A stretch of 56,317 nt of DNA from Vibrio scophthalmi LMG 19158 (GCF_000222585.1 NZ_AFWE01000184.1:1-56317), one strand, 5' to 3'; counted from the first letter of the stretch, positions 8,321 to 17,464 are shown. Program-made: numbers and translations. The notes: generated by a model not told the origin, from the letters alone.

Positions 8321-9412
8321 TTATTCGATTCGAGTAATAAAGTTATATTTATCGGAATCGGATTTTGTTATCCAGTGAGCGCCGTTGAAAGGTGCAGCAT
8401 TGAGTGTGAAGAGGTAAAAATCAACCCCCTTATCACCGAGGACCATCTGGCAGAATGTTGCTTGCTTACGATGGCTTTCATCAGTATATGGGATCTCTTT
8501 GGCTGATTGTTTGCCATCACTCCAACTGTGTACACCGATTTGTTTATTTGCCTCAATGGCTACGTTTTTATTGGTCTTTTGTAAGATGCGCTCTTTGCCT
8601 GCAGCGAATAAATCGGTTCCCCCGGAAAACACTGACCCTGTGGGTGTCACCATCGTGATGAGGTTATTTTTATGAATCATGACCGCTGAATAGAGATTAA
8701 TGTCATCGTCGGCACTACCCCCAATGCGGTTATTGAATTTCAAAGTCATATCACTACCTCTGTACTGTTCAATGATCTCCTCGAGTTGTAAATAGGTGGT
8801 TGCGCCTAGCGTAGAGTGATTGTCTGCAGCTTTGGTCTTGAGCACATCTTGGTAGAAGTCGTCGAAAGCAAATGAAGTTATGATATCAATATGATTACCG
8901 TTTTGAGACGCAGTTAAAACGGTAGAACCAATGCTGCTAATCAGTTCAGAGAGTTCATTGTTGTACTCAACTTTTACCTCAATATGGCTATCAATGGTCT
9001 TTGCATCGATTAATGTTGTAGTACTGTTTTCTGAACGGTATACGTCCGAGCATGGGAAGGATTCTATGTTTGGTTGCTCATAAATATGGCATTGTTTGTT
9101 GCCCTCTATATCGAACAAGAGATCAATTTCATGATCGTTAACGTCAACTAATTTTACAACAACCTGCTCTGAGTCAATTGCTTCAGCAAATTTCACATTG
9201 TGGTATGCTTTACCTTTGTAAGTCACTTTTATCGATTCGATGATTTGTTTTCTTTCTTCCATTAACTTGTCAGCTTTTTTATCTGAATAAACGTAGTTGG
9301 TTAATGGTTTCGCTACGATTTTTTGTACTGAATTTGTTTTGCTTGAAGATGTGTTGCAGCCAGCAAGAATAACAAGTGGAATGAATAGCATCGATTTTTT
9401 TAAATAGTTCAT
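8321..9412 (-). CDS. secreted lipoprotein with a possible ClpP-like C-terminal domain
   Basis: Lipoprotein of 363 residues: signal peptide with lipobox ILAGC (Cys19), then a Ser/Thr-rich linker. The N-terminal half is unrecognised. The C-terminal part (about 245-355) has TPTGSVFSGGTDLF, then IGVHSWSDG, FYLFTLNAAPF and HWITKSD. That order resembles periplasmic ClpP-like/COG3904-style proteins, but I am not certain of the family and cannot confirm a catalytic serine. GGGGAC lies just before the ATG. It is divergent from the two-component operon, so the pair may be regulated together from the shared 149-base gap. That link is inference. Confidence 0.7.
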   Translation of the reverse strand: MNYLKKSMLFIPLVILAGCNTSSSKTNSVQKIVAKPLTNYVYSDKKADKLMEERKQIIESIKVTYKGKAYHNVKFAEAIDSEQVVVKLVDVNDHEIDLLFDIEGNKQCHIYEQPNIESFPCSDVYRSENSTTTLIDAKTIDSHIEVKVEYNNELSELISSIGSTVLTASQNGNHIDIITSFAFDDFYQDVLKTKAADNHSTLGATTYLQLEEIIEQYRGSDMTLKFNNRIGGSADDDINLYSAVMIHKNNLITMVTPTGSVFSGGTDLFAAGKERILQKTNKNVAIEANKQIGVHSWSDGKQSAKEIPYTDESHRKQATFCQMVLGDKGVDFYLFTLNAAPFNGAHWITKSDSDKYNFITRIE

Positions 9413-9489
9413 TTTTGTCCCCAGTCATGTTGATGAGTGGGATGTTAATGTGTCGGATTGTATTTTTCTGTCTTGGATTGGTATGGAAA

Positions 9490-9503
9490 TGTAATTCTAT
9501 GTA
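9490..9503 (+). promoter_or_regulatory. candidate RstA-type box
   Basis: TGTA-N6-TGTA direct repeat (TGTAATTCTATGTA), which on the other strand reads TACA-N6-TACA, the layout of the enterobacterial RstA box. It lies 59 bases upstream of the response-regulator start in the gap shared with the divergent lipoprotein gene. It would suit autoregulation. Confidence 0.45.
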
Positions 9504-9561
9504 GATACAATGGCTTTAGAATTGAACAGAAATCTGAGAAAAAGAAAAGGCGAATTATTCA

Positions 9562-10260
9562 ATGTCACTACCAAGAATGCTTATTGTTGAGGATGATTTA
9601 AAGCTCCAAAGTATGTTGGAAGATTATTTTGTTACTCAAGGATTTTCTGTTAACACTCGAGATGATGGTGCGGATTCTGTGCAATACATCATTGATGAAC
9701 AACCTGATATTGTGCTGCTGGACTTAATGTTGCCAGTCATGGATGGTTTGACTATTTGTCGCCAAATTCGCGCACATTATAACGGTAAAGTATTGATATT
9801 AACTGCGAGTGATGATGACTTTGATCATGTTGCGGGCCTTGAAACTGGCGCGGATGATTATGTAATGAAACCCGTAAAACCGAGGGTGCTATTAGCTCGT
9901 GTACGCACATTATTGCGTCGGCAAGCGGTCTTACCGGAAGCGAAGAATTCGGATGAGATCGAATATCGCCAATTAACACTAAAAAAAAGATATAAGCGGT
10001 GTGAGTTTCAAGGAGAAGTAATACCGTTAACGGATAGTGAGTTTGACCTTCTTTGGTTGTTAGCGACTAGCCCCGATATACCTATATCGCGAGAACAGTT
10101 AACTAGAGAGTTACGTGGTATTGAATATGATGGGTTTGATCGTTCTATCGATAATAAGGTGGTTAGGCTGAGAAAGCTGCTAGGCGATGACTCTGCCTCT
10201 GCTGAGAAAATACAAACGGTAAGAGGTAAGGGCTACCTGTTTGTCTCTACAGCATGGTAA
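9562..10260 (+). CDS. OmpR-family response regulator, RstA/CarR-like
   Basis: DNA-binding response regulator of 232 residues. The receiver domain has acidic pocket D11/D12, phospho-acceptor D54 (VLLDLMLPVMDG), T81 and K103 (YVMKPVKP). The winged helix occupies about 140-230. The stretch LRGIEYDGFDRSIDNKVVRLR and the ending TVRGKGYLFVSTAW closely follow enterobacterial RstA, and Vibrio CarR is of the same type, so I do not choose a symbol. A candidate RstA-type box lies upstream. The kinase gene follows after 39 bases. Likely controls envelope or acid/metal-related genes, judging only from the family. Confidence 0.9.
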   Translation: MSLPRMLIVEDDLKLQSMLEDYFVTQGFSVNTRDDGADSVQYIIDEQPDIVLLDLMLPVMDGLTICRQIRAHYNGKVLILTASDDDFDHVAGLETGADDYVMKPVKPRVLLARVRTLLRRQAVLPEAKNSDEIEYRQLTLKKRYKRCEFQGEVIPLTDSEFDLLWLLATSPDIPISREQLTRELRGIEYDGFDRSIDNKVVRLRKLLGDDSASAEKIQTVRGKGYLFVSTAW

Positions 10261-10299
10261 TTCGCCATTCAACCATAGCGAGTAAAGGGAGTGATAACA

Positions 10300-11625
10300 A
10301 TGCGACGTATTTACTTGGAGTCGATTTTGGTCTTGCTGGCCTGTTTTTTTTCTGGGGTCATCGCTTATGAAATTTCAGTTTCATACTTAACCACGAACTA
10401 TGAGGACCTGTTAGAAGATTATGAAGCGATTGCATATCAACAAATGGTGCAACAAATTGCGGATAATCAAGGTTCGGAGGCTGCGATTGATGCCATTAAT
10501 CAGTTTGCGAATACGACAAGGCATATTTTAACGACATATTCCCCAAGTGATGATTTACCACAACCTATAGCTGTTTTTTTTGGTGAAAATAATGCTGCTC
10601 GGGTCTTTTTAGATGGAGACAGAGATCTATGGTTTCGTTTAACCGGAGAGGAAAGAGTATTTCGCTATAGCCCCGATGAAGAAAGTTCACTACATCAAAA
10701 TGTTCAATTTGAAACTGATTTAGTGTGGCTGTTTTTCATTGCTAGTTTCATCTTATATGGTTTAGGGCATCTCACCGTTATTTTTCGTCGAGTTAAAAAA
10801 TTAGAAAAAGTGACGCTCGATTTTGCCTCTGGAAATCTATCTTCTCGTGCTCTGACTACGTCAGGAAATGCGATAGGAACATTAAATAAATCGTTTAATG
10901 TTATGGCTGATCGAATTCATAGCTTAATAGAAAGTAATCGAGCGTTGACTAACGCTATTGCCCATGAGTTGCGTACACCAATCTTTCGGATTCAGTGGCA
11001 GGCTGAGTTATTAAAAGAGACGCCTCTAGATTATCGACAATCATCAACGATTCGCAGTATTGTTGATGATACTGAGGAAATGGAGCAAATGGTGGATGAG
11101 CTTTTGTATTACGCCAAACTTGATAGCCGCCGATTGGAATTGTCCAAAGAAGACATAGTAATCGATGGTTTTTTGAATGAATTGATAAAATCTTGGCGAC
11201 GAGAAACTAAGTTAGAGATTAACCGCATAAACAATTCGTTGAGTGAGACGGTGATTTGTGGTGACCGAAAATTGTTTAAGCGAGCTTTGGATAACATCGT
11301 CCGTAATGCAATCAAATTTGCCGATCAGAAAATCACGATTATTCTCGATCCAAGTGATGAATACCTTTTTGTTTCCATTCATGATGATGGACCTGGCGTA
11401 GAAAAAAAACATCACGCTCAGTTGTTTGAACCTTTTTATGTTGCGAATCAATCGAGAAATAAAGCAAAAAGTGGCCATGGACTAGGGCTTTCGATTGTGA
11501 AAAAAATTTGTGAGCAGCATGATATGGCAATTAAAGTTGGCCGTAGTGACGTGTTAAAAGGCGCAGTGTTTACCCTTTGTTTTCCGTTATGTCATTCGCT
11601 CGCTGACAATCACATACAGAAATAA
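10300..11625 (+). CDS. sensor histidine kinase, RstB/CarS-like
   Basis: Membrane sensor kinase of 441 residues partnered with the preceding regulator. TM1 is at about 5-25, with a periplasmic sensor of about 110 residues and TM2 at about 141-163. HAMP follows, then the H-box AHELRTPIFR with phospho-acceptor H222. The ATP-binding domain has N-box NIVRNAIKFA, G1 DDGPG and G2 GHGLGLSIV. I chose the ATG at 10300, which has AAAGGGAGTGA ending eight bases before it; the GTG at 10291 lies inside that ribosome site. The periplasmic region is acidic, but the signal is unknown. Confidence 0.9.
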   Translation: MRRIYLESILVLLACFFSGVIAYEISVSYLTTNYEDLLEDYEAIAYQQMVQQIADNQGSEAAIDAINQFANTTRHILTTYSPSDDLPQPIAVFFGENNAARVFLDGDRDLWFRLTGEERVFRYSPDEESSLHQNVQFETDLVWLFFIASFILYGLGHLTVIFRRVKKLEKVTLDFASGNLSSRALTTSGNAIGTLNKSFNVMADRIHSLIESNRALTNAIAHELRTPIFRIQWQAELLKETPLDYRQSSTIRSIVDDTEEMEQMVDELLYYAKLDSRRLELSKEDIVIDGFLNELIKSWRRETKLEINRINNSLSETVICGDRKLFKRALDNIVRNAIKFADQKITIILDPSDEYLFVSIHDDGPGVEKKHHAQLFEPFYVANQSRNKAKSGHGLGLSIVKKICEQHDMAIKVGRSDVLKGAVFTLCFPLCHSLADNHIQK

Positions 11626-11709
11626 TAAATCAGCTCTGAAACAATATGCATCACCAGCGGCTAGAGGACTTCTGGTTCGTTCATTGTTTGATATGTTTTG
11701 GAGTAAATC

Positions 11710-12012
11710 ATGAAAAAATTAATACTGACTATTATACTATCTCTAACGGCTACGGGTTGTGCCCAGCAGACATTCGTTATGTCATCGGATACGAATTCGG
11801 CAGTAAGCAACACACCAACGTCAAAACAATCACAACACTTCTTTATTGATGGCCTAGCTCAAGGGCAAGAAATCGATGCTGCAGGCGTATGTGGCGGTGG
11901 GGATAAAGTCGCAAAAGTTGAAGTGCAAAAAACGTTTGTTAACGTTTTGCTTGATGTTATTACATTTGGTATCTATACCCCAAGAGAAGCGCGTATTTAT
12001 TGTAAAGCGTGA
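11710..12012 (+). CDS. Bor/Iss-family outer-membrane lipoprotein
   Basis: Lipoprotein of 100 residues with lipobox ATGC (Cys17) and the Bor family body: HFFIDGLAQGQEIDAAGVCG, a VEVQKTF strand, then FGIYTPREARIYC. In phage lambda and pathogenic E. coli Bor/Iss proteins are linked to serum resistance; chromosomal copies are common in gammaproteobacteria. GGAG lies six bases before the ATG. It follows the two-component pair by 84 bases on the same strand and could be in the regulon. It ends at a terminator (12033-12066). No other phage genes are nearby. Confidence 0.88.
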   Translation: MKKLILTIILSLTATGCAQQTFVMSSDTNSAVSNTPTSKQSQHFFIDGLAQGQEIDAAGVCGGGDKVAKVEVQKTFVNVLLDVITFGIYTPREARIYCKA

Positions 12013-12032
12013 TAGTTCATTAGCATTGACTG

Positions 12033-12066
12033 CGCCTATGGCTCTTACGAGCTTAGGGCGTTTTTT
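12033..12066 (+). terminator. rho-independent terminator after the Bor gene
   Basis: CGCC (12033-12036) and GCTC pair with GAGC and GGCG (12057-12060) in an imperfect stem with two wobbles and two mismatches, followed by six T residues. Confidence 0.6.
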
Positions 12067-12282
12067 GGTTTGTAAAGCAAATGAAATGTCTACAGTGTGG
12101 GTTTTGGATTTGCCCCTGTAATTTTGATTTTGTTGGCAAATTTGGGTTTCCGCATGGCTAAAATGTGGTTACACTTCACACAATTGAGATAAACTTTGGC
12201 GTTGATAAGGTTAGTTCACCATCAAAATGACGGTTGAATTTAACGTTCATCATGGATCGCCATTTCAACAGAGTGAGCTAAA

Positions 12283-12711
12283 ATGGAACCTCGTATCAGC
12301 ATTATTACGCTTGGCGTAAAAGATCTAGAGACATCGTATAACTTCTATACAGCACTTGGTTTCCCAACCACTTATTCTCCAGCGGAAGGCATTGTATTTT
12401 TCAAAACCGGTGGCGTCTGCTTAGCTTTATATCCGATCAATGCTCTCGCGCGTGACATTTCTAATAAATACGTTGGTTACCGCGAAGGGTTTACGGGTGT
12501 AACGATCGCACATAATACGCGTAGCCGCGGTGAAGTTGATGAAATACTAACGGTGGCAGCGAAGGCTGGTGGCACAATTGAAAAGTCCGCTCAAGATGTA
12601 TTCTGGGGTGGTTATAGTGGTTATTTTGCCGATCCTGATGGTCATCTGTGGGAAGTTGCTTATGGTGATTGTTGGAAGTTCAATGCCGATGGTTCGTTAG
12701 TGATCGACTAA
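12283..12711 (+). CDS. VOC-family (glyoxalase/bleomycin-resistance fold) protein
   Basis: Cytoplasmic protein of 142 residues with the paired beta-alpha-beta-beta-beta modules of the vicinal-oxygen-chelate family. The first module is ISIITLGVKDLETSYNFYTALGF; the second ends FADPDGHLWEVAYGDCW, whose terminal Glu is a usual metal ligand position. Substrate is unknown; such single-domain proteins range from glyoxalases to resistance proteins. Monocistronic, closed by the strong bidirectional terminator at 12732-12760. Confidence 0.87.
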   Translation: MEPRISIITLGVKDLETSYNFYTALGFPTTYSPAEGIVFFKTGGVCLALYPINALARDISNKYVGYREGFTGVTIAHNTRSRGEVDEILTVAAKAGGTIEKSAQDVFWGGYSGYFADPDGHLWEVAYGDCWKFNADGSLVID

Positions 12712-12731
12712 CGCGAAATCTTCTATCGTTT

Positions 12732-12760
12732 AAAAAAGCCGATTTTACTCGGCTTTTTTT
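12732..12760. terminator. bidirectional rho-independent terminator
   Basis: AAAAAAGCCGA (12732-12742) pairs with TCGGCTTTTTT over a short loop, with a T-run on both strands. It ends the VOC gene on plus and the small coiled-coil gene on minus. Confidence 0.88.
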
Positions 12761-12770
12761 GTTTCAATGA

Positions 12771-13085
12771 CTAAGTCAGTTGTTTGTCTAGCTCATCAAT
12801 AGCAAACGTCAGCGCTTCAAAACCGAGTTTTGCTATTTGCTTTTCGTTTTTTGACAGTTCAGTACGAGCAAACAGCAGCTCACTCTCATCAATGTGAGGT
12901 AAGTGCAATAATAGCTCTTTGTATTTCAATAAGCGGTATTGAGACTGTTTAATTCGCGTTAAAGATTCATCTTGTGAATCCATCGCAATTTGCTCAATGT
13001 CGTTAATTAATTTTGCAATAAGGAGTCGCAAATTGCGAAGTGACTCATTGCACTCTGCATCAAAAATTTCATTATTCTTGTTCAT
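12771..13085 (-). CDS. small alpha-helical protein of unknown function
   Basis: Soluble protein of 104 residues, strongly helical and rich in Leu, Glu, Lys and Gln (LRNLRLLIAKLINDIEQIA, then LTRIKQSQYRLLKYKELLLH), probably a coiled coil. There is no signal or membrane segment. It is divergent from the XRE regulator at 13226, so they share a 140-base control region. I do not recognise the family. Confidence 0.62.
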   Translation of the reverse strand: MNKNNEIFDAECNESLRNLRLLIAKLINDIEQIAMDSQDESLTRIKQSQYRLLKYKELLLHLPHIDESELLFARTELSKNEKQIAKLGFEALTFAIDELDKQLT

Positions 13086-13225
13086 TTAATACCAACGGTT
13101 CGATGCTAACTGTTTAAAAATCAGCGCATTGTGCGAACAGTGGAATAGGGGGTAAATATGGGGTGGTCAACATGGTCTGCTTATTGCGTTAGATAGGTCA
13201 AATCTGTCCTTTTTAGGAGCTTGTG

Positions 13226-13543
13226 ATGATTGACCCTATAGTGATGGTTCTAATTAATAGACGTAAATCAGCCAGTATGACACGCGTGGAAATTGCCGAG
13301 ATTGCGGGTATGAGCTTAAAAACTTATCAGCGTATCGAACGAGGCGAATCGGATATGAAACTGTCTCAGTTTCGCGCTATTACTCGTGCACTACACATAA
13401 CAGAACTTGATGTTGCGCTCGATATCAAAGGCATCCAGCCCACAACAACTGCGGATTTAACCGCCGCTTGCCGATTATTAAATCGTGATGCACAAACATC
13501 ATTGATGCGGTTTTTAATGTTGATAACAAAGCAAAAACTTTAA
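13226..13543 (+). CDS. XRE/Cro-family helix-turn-helix regulator
   Basis: DNA-binding protein of 105 residues. Residues about 12-65 form the lambda-Cro-type helix-turn-helix: MTRVEIAEIAGMSLKTYQRIERGESDM. The C-terminal 40 residues have a helical dimerisation look. The ATG at 13226 has AGGAG six bases upstream; a GTG directly before it is less well spaced. It faces the helical protein gene at 12771-13085. The layout could suggest a small-protein/antitoxin pair, but the genes are divergent and the partner has no toxin signature, so I do not call one. Confidence 0.8.
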   Translation: MIDPIVMVLINRRKSASMTRVEIAEIAGMSLKTYQRIERGESDMKLSQFRAITRALHITELDVALDIKGIQPTTTADLTAACRLLNRDAQTSLMRFLMLITKQKL

Positions 13544-13694
13544 GCGGGAAAGCGATGGTGGAAACAGAGCGTTTAAGACTGACTCGCTTGAGTTAGGTCA
13601 TATAAATAATCATTGTGCTTGAAAATTACTGGGTATTATTGCGATAGTGATGTGCCACAAGCGATGAATGATCGTCATAGATAAAGGAATAGAT

Positions 13695-14111
13695 ATGACT
13701 TACCCAATTACAGCACAGTGCCAATGTGGCCAAGTTTCCTACCAATTAAAAGCGGCACCGCAAATGGTGGCTGCATGCCATTGTAAAGAGTGCCAGAAGC
13801 TCTCTACAGCGCCATTTAGCGTTACAGCAGTAGTGAAAGCGGAAGATATTGATTTTCATGGTGAGATGTCAGATTGGAGCCGGCCCGCAGACAGTGGCAA
13901 TGTCAATTGCGCCAAGTTTTGTGGTGGGTGTGGTAACCGTATTTATCATTTTGATCCCGAGCATCCGCAGTTAATCAAACTCAAGCTTAAACCGGTGAAC
14001 TTGGCCGATGACTCACTATTTGCCCCAACAGTGCACGTGTGGGTGAAAGAAAAACAATCTTGGGTTGATATTCCGGCAGGGGTAAAAATAATTGAAGGTC
14101 AGCCTCAGTGA
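13695..14111 (+). CDS. GFA-family (glutathione-dependent formaldehyde-activating fold) zinc protein
   Basis: Cytoplasmic protein of 138 residues with the CENP-V/GFA zinc fold. Zinc-binding Cys sets are CQCG near the N-terminus, CHCKEC at about 29-34 and CGGCGN at about 76. The ATG at 13695 follows AAAGGAA at proper spacing; an in-frame ATG 27 bases earlier lacks a ribosome site. The family contains a few characterised S-hydroxymethylglutathione or related enzymes, but most members are unassigned. Monocistronic. Confidence 0.85.
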   Translation: MTYPITAQCQCGQVSYQLKAAPQMVAACHCKECQKLSTAPFSVTAVVKAEDIDFHGEMSDWSRPADSGNVNCAKFCGGCGNRIYHFDPEHPQLIKLKLKPVNLADDSLFAPTVHVWVKEKQSWVDIPAGVKIIEGQPQ

Positions 14112-14164
14112 TGAGTATATCTAGGCCATGTTCTTTGCTTCCTTCGAGATAGCGAAATAAAAAA

Positions 14165-14184
14165 CAGCGCCCAATTGGGCGCTG
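14165..14184 (-). terminator. rho-independent terminator of the second chemoreceptor
   Basis: Perfect CAGCGCCC-AATT-GGGCGCTG hairpin. On the minus strand it is followed by a T6 run (the A-run at 14159-14164). It lies 24 bases past the chemoreceptor stop. Confidence 0.88.
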
Positions 14185-14207
14185 CGATTTGTAGCATGAG
14201 GGTAAAC

Positions 14208-16307
14208 TCAGATCTTAAATTTGTTCAACTCATCGTGAAGATCAGAGGCGCGTCCTGACAACTCATTGCTGATATCAACAGACGTCGTCATTGTGTCCAT
14301 CACATCAACGGCGGTGTCGTTAATGATCACCACGTTACGGTTGATCTCTTCTGCGACCAAACTCTGTTCTTCAGCAGCAGAGGCGATTTGGTTATTCATG
14401 TCGTTAATCACATCAATCGCTTGGTTGATCTCCGCTAAGGCCGTTTGCGCTGCTTGGGTTTCATCCTTGGTATCGGCCGCTTGTTCTTGGCTCTGCTCCA
14501 TCAATTCAACAATCGTCTGGGTGTCACGCTCTAGATGTGCCAGCATGCTACGAATCTCTTCAGTAGAGCTTTGAGTGCGGTTGGCTAAGTTACGTACCTC
14601 ATCCGCAACCACGGCAAAACCACGGCCAGCAGAACCTGCGCGTGCCGCTTCAATCGCTGCATTCAGTGCTAATAAGTTGGTCTGTTCAGCAATGCCGCCA
14701 ATTTCAGACAGAATACCTTGAATGCTTGCGCTCGATTCCGCCAAACTCAGTGTTTGCACTTGGGCATTGTTGACTTGCTGCGCCAATGCCTCAACGGCAT
14801 GTGCTGCATTATCCATGCGTGTCATACCATTTTGGCTATTAGATTGGACTTGGCTTGCCGCTGTTGCAGCTTGTACCGCTGAGTTGGCAACTTCTTGCGC
14901 CGCTGCGGTCATTTCATTGATGGCCGTTGCCAGTGAATTGACTTCATTTAGCTGACCGTTGAGCTTATCTTTCGATATATCTGCACTCTCTTGGCCTTTG
15001 CGAGCGCTCGAATCCACTTGAACCGCGGTCTCTTTAGCCGATCGTAACATCTCTTGCATACGGCTTAGGAAGGCGTTGAACCAATGTGATAGCTGGGCGG
15101 TTTCATCTTTGCCTTTTACTTCTAAGCGATAAGTCAGATCGCCATCGCCTTGTGCGACATCTTTAAAACGCTCCACTAAGTTGCCTAGTACTTTGCCTAG
15201 TGAGTGCGCAATAAAGGTCATTGCGGCTACCCCAAATAGCATCGCTAAAATGCCGGCGGTCACGCCTTGCTGGATCGCTTGGCTATTCATCTCGCTATTC
15301 CAACTATTGAAGTCGGCAATGCTTTTTTGCAATACATGAGTTGGTACTGACACGATAACAATCCATGCTGCACCAGAGGTGTTAACAGAAGTGATGGCGT
15401 ACTCTTGGCCGTTTTGCGTCATCATACCAATCGCTGTACCTGAGGCGAGGTTTTGGATTTTTGACCATTGATTGTATAACTGGCTCGGGACTTTTTTACC
15501 GACAGTTGCGGGTAGATTAGCGTTAGCCAGCGTTGCCCCTTTCCAAGAAGCGATGATGATATTGCCTTCGCCTTCAAATAGATCACTCGCGAGTGATTGG
15601 CTCTGCGCTTGTAATTGGGTCAGTGCCAGATCGAAACCCAATGAACCAATGATCTTGCCGTTGACTTTGATTGGTTGGCTGATGGTGGTGATCAGTTCCT
15701 GCTTGCCACGCACAGGGTACATGTAAGGTTCCATCACGAAGGTGCGACCCGTTTGATACGGCATTAGGTGCCAATCGTCGACGCGCTCACCATTTGCATT
15801 CATGGCAGTGTTGGAAAAGCTTGCCATGCCCAAAGCATCAAAACTGCCTTGATTATTAGGAGAGAAAAAAGGCGCCAATACGCCGTTTTCGTTGAAAGCG
15901 CTTCCTGCTTTTGCTTCACTTTCCAGCGGCCAGGTTTTTTCTTCAAATACCATGTAACCGGCAAAAACCGCTTCATCTTGGGCTTTTAGCGCCGCCGTAA
16001 AATGATTAACCAGTGCATCAGCTCCGGCATGATCTTGGGCACTTTGCTCCATAATTGAGCGTAATTGGCTTAAGCTACGAGTGACGGGAAACAGCTCATT
16101 GGCGATAGTTTTACCTTGTTCTGAAGCGGTAGAACGTAAGTGAGAAGTGGTGGCTTCAGTCAGCTGGTCAGAAACCTTGCTGGAAATCTGTTGGTTAACT
16201 TTGGTAAAAGCGTTGGTTGTCATCCCCATCGCGATCAATAGGGTGAAGGCCATCGCCACCCCCGCGCTGACAGCAATTTGTGTGCGAATACTATTGAACA
16301 TGTTCAT
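14208..16307 (-). CDS. methyl-accepting chemotaxis protein, large cache sensor
   Basis: Chemoreceptor of 699 residues. TM1 is at about 9-30. The periplasmic part, about 310 residues, is a double-cache-like domain with [19 protein letters not shown] and [12 protein letters not shown] in the membrane-distal module and AWIVIVSVP closing the proximal one. TM2 (about 350-375) is followed by HAMP and a coiled coil containing [18 protein letters not shown] at the hairpin tip. There is no CheR-tethering pentapeptide. The double-cache layout is common in Vibrio amino-acid receptors, but I did not verify ligand residues. Monocistronic. Confidence 0.93.
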   Translation of the reverse strand: MNMFNSIRTQIAVSAGVAMAFTLLIAMGMTTNAFTKVNQQISSKVSDQLTEATTSHLRSTASEQGKTIANELFPVTRSLSQLRSIMEQSAQDHAGADALVNHFTAALKAQDEAVFAGYMVFEEKTWPLESEAKAGSAFNENGVLAPFFSPNNQGSFDALGMASFSNTAMNANGERVDDWHLMPYQTGRTFVMEPYMYPVRGKQELITTISQPIKVNGKIIGSLGFDLALTQLQAQSQSLASDLFEGEGNIIIASWKGATLANANLPATVGKKVPSQLYNQWSKIQNLASGTAIGMMTQNGQEYAITSVNTSGAAWIVIVSVPTHVLQKSIADFNSWNSEMNSQAIQQGVTAGILAMLFGVAAMTFIAHSLGKVLGNLVERFKDVAQGDGDLTYRLEVKGKDETAQLSHWFNAFLSRMQEMLRSAKETAVQVDSSARKGQESADISKDKLNGQLNEVNSLATAINEMTAAAQEVANSAVQAATAASQVQSNSQNGMTRMDNAAHAVEALAQQVNNAQVQTLSLAESSASIQGILSEIGGIAEQTNLLALNAAIEAARAGSAGRGFAVVADEVRNLANRTQSSTEEIRSMLAHLERDTQTIVELMEQSQEQAADTKDETQAAQTALAEINQAIDVINDMNNQIASAAEEQSLVAEEINRNVVIINDTAVDVMDTMTTSVDISNELSGRASDLHDELNKFKI

Positions 16308-16726
16308 ATACCTTTATGAATGTGTACGTGCTTAGTTATTGTTATTTATGAAATCTCGCTGATTATAGCGATAACAATTGAACGCAATATTTTGCAAAAT
16401 AGATAAATATGAACAGTAAAAGATCGCTTATGAATCACTTTGGTGACCAGTCTGAAATTTGGCGTTTGGCGGTGATAATTGAGTGAGAGCTATTTTTCTA
16501 TAAGTTGTTGTTAATATTGTTTTTAATTTAATGTAGCTTAACCAGATTAAAGCCGGTTCTCTTTATCGAACAAATGTAACAGCCAAAAATTTGGCGATAA
16601 AATTTGATATTTTAATGAGATAGGTCAAATTTTTTTTGCGCAAAAAATCAGCGCTTAATGCGCTTTGCGCTAACCGATAAGTGTGGTTACACTGCGCGGG
16701 TATTTTTACATTGATATAGGTGATGT
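16308..16726. other. 419-base divergent control region
   Basis: Lies between the divergent chemoreceptor and exonuclease genes. It is AT-rich, with short runs such as TTTTGCAAAA near 16391. The only element I can place is a candidate promoter for the exonuclease at 16665-16693. No coding remnant was seen. Confidence 0.5.
16665..16693 (+). promoter_or_regulatory. candidate sigma-70 promoter of the exonuclease gene
   Basis: TTGCGC (16665-16670), 17-base spacer, TACACT (16688-16693). This would start transcription near 16700, about 27 bases before the GTG start. Confidence 0.4.
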
Positions 16727-17353
16727 GTGTCTATTCCTTCTATGGCGGATTCAATAATTGTGCTCGACTTCGAGACCACGGGACTTTCTCCTCAACAAGG
16801 CGATCGAGCCATTGAAATTGGTGCCGTGAAATTGCATCAAGGAGAAGTGGTTGATCGATTTCAACGCTTGATGAATCCAGGTTTTCGAGTGAGTAGTTTC
16901 ATCGAAGGTTATACCGGTATTACCAACAACATGTTAAGTGGTGCTCCGCGCTGTGCAGAAGTGATGGATGAATTTGCTGACTTTATTCAAGGCAGTAATT
17001 TATTGGCGCACAATGCATCATTCGATCAACGTTTTTTAGATGGCGAACTCGCCCTCATTAACCGCGATTACAATGGCCAGTTTGCATGCTCTTTATTGGT
17101 ATCACGCCGATTGCATCAAGAAACCTCATCCCACAAGTTGGGGGATTTAGTTCGTTATCACCAAATCGATAATGATGGCGTATTTCACCGAGCATTAGCA
17201 GATGCGGAAATGACGGCAAAGTTATGGCGTGTTCAATTGGCGACGTTACGCGATAAATATGGGATTACGCAGCCAAGTTTTGAATTAATGACGAAGATAG
17301 CGAAAACGCCTAAGGCATCGATTGATACTCTGCTAAGAAAGGTGAGCCGTTAG
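16727..17353 (+). CDS. DnaQ-like 3'-5' exonuclease (DEDDh)
   Basis: Exonuclease of 208 residues resembling the epsilon subunit domain. ExoI is VLDFETTG (Asp and Glu metal ligands), ExoII is [12 protein letters not shown], and ExoIII is [14 protein letters not shown] with the catalytic His. It is too short and lacks the C-terminal part to be the replicative epsilon subunit with certainty; it is probably a repair or RNA exonuclease. The start is GTG at 16727, well spaced after AGGTGA; an ATG five codons later is the alternative. Monocistronic. Confidence 0.9.
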   Translation: MSIPSMADSIIVLDFETTGLSPQQGDRAIEIGAVKLHQGEVVDRFQRLMNPGFRVSSFIEGYTGITNNMLSGAPRCAEVMDEFADFIQGSNLLAHNASFDQRFLDGELALINRDYNGQFACSLLVSRRLHQETSSHKLGDLVRYHQIDNDGVFHRALADAEMTAKLWRVQLATLRDKYGITQPSFELMTKIAKTPKASIDTLLRKVSR

Positions 17354-17398
17354 TGACACACTGATTGCGATAACTTTCACAATCTAATTTTCCAAATT

Positions 17399-17422
17399 AG
17401 TTATTGGCATATGCCAATAACT
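17399..17422. promoter_or_regulatory. perfect 24-bp palindrome, probable operator
   Basis: Half-site AGTTATTGGCAT is mirrored exactly, with no spacer and no mismatch. It covers the -35 box and much of the spacer of the promoter below. It is not a terminator, as there is no loop and no T-run. The best candidate binder is the DUF134 protein encoded 1 kb downstream (18188-18499); this is inference. Confidence 0.7.
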
Positions 17423-17433
17423 GGCGATATAGT
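17404..17433 (+). promoter_or_regulatory. candidate promoter of the NifX-like/NqrM-like operon
   Basis: TTGGCA (17404-17409) and TATAGT (17428-17433), 18-base spacer. Each box differs from consensus at one position. The -35 lies inside the palindrome, which predicts repression when the palindrome is occupied. Confidence 0.55.
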
Positions 17434-17464
17434 GTGCTTTTGTTCTTATAGGGCAGGAGCCACT

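Noticed and set aside
11710-12012. Bor lipoprotein as a sign of a lambda-like prophage
   Set aside because: No integrase, structural, lysis or other phage genes lie on either side; chromosomal Bor-like genes are common.
12771-13543. Small helical protein plus XRE regulator as a toxin-antitoxin pair
   Set aside because: The genes are divergent, not in one operon, and the small protein has no toxin-family motif.
12164-16693. Shared TGTGGTTACACT near 12164 and 16682 as a common operator
   Set aside because: A 12-base match in a window of this size is expected by chance and both overlap likely -10 regions.
17399-17422. The 24-bp palindrome as a terminator of the exonuclease gene
   Set aside because: It has no loop and no T-run, and lies over a promoter; an operator fits better.
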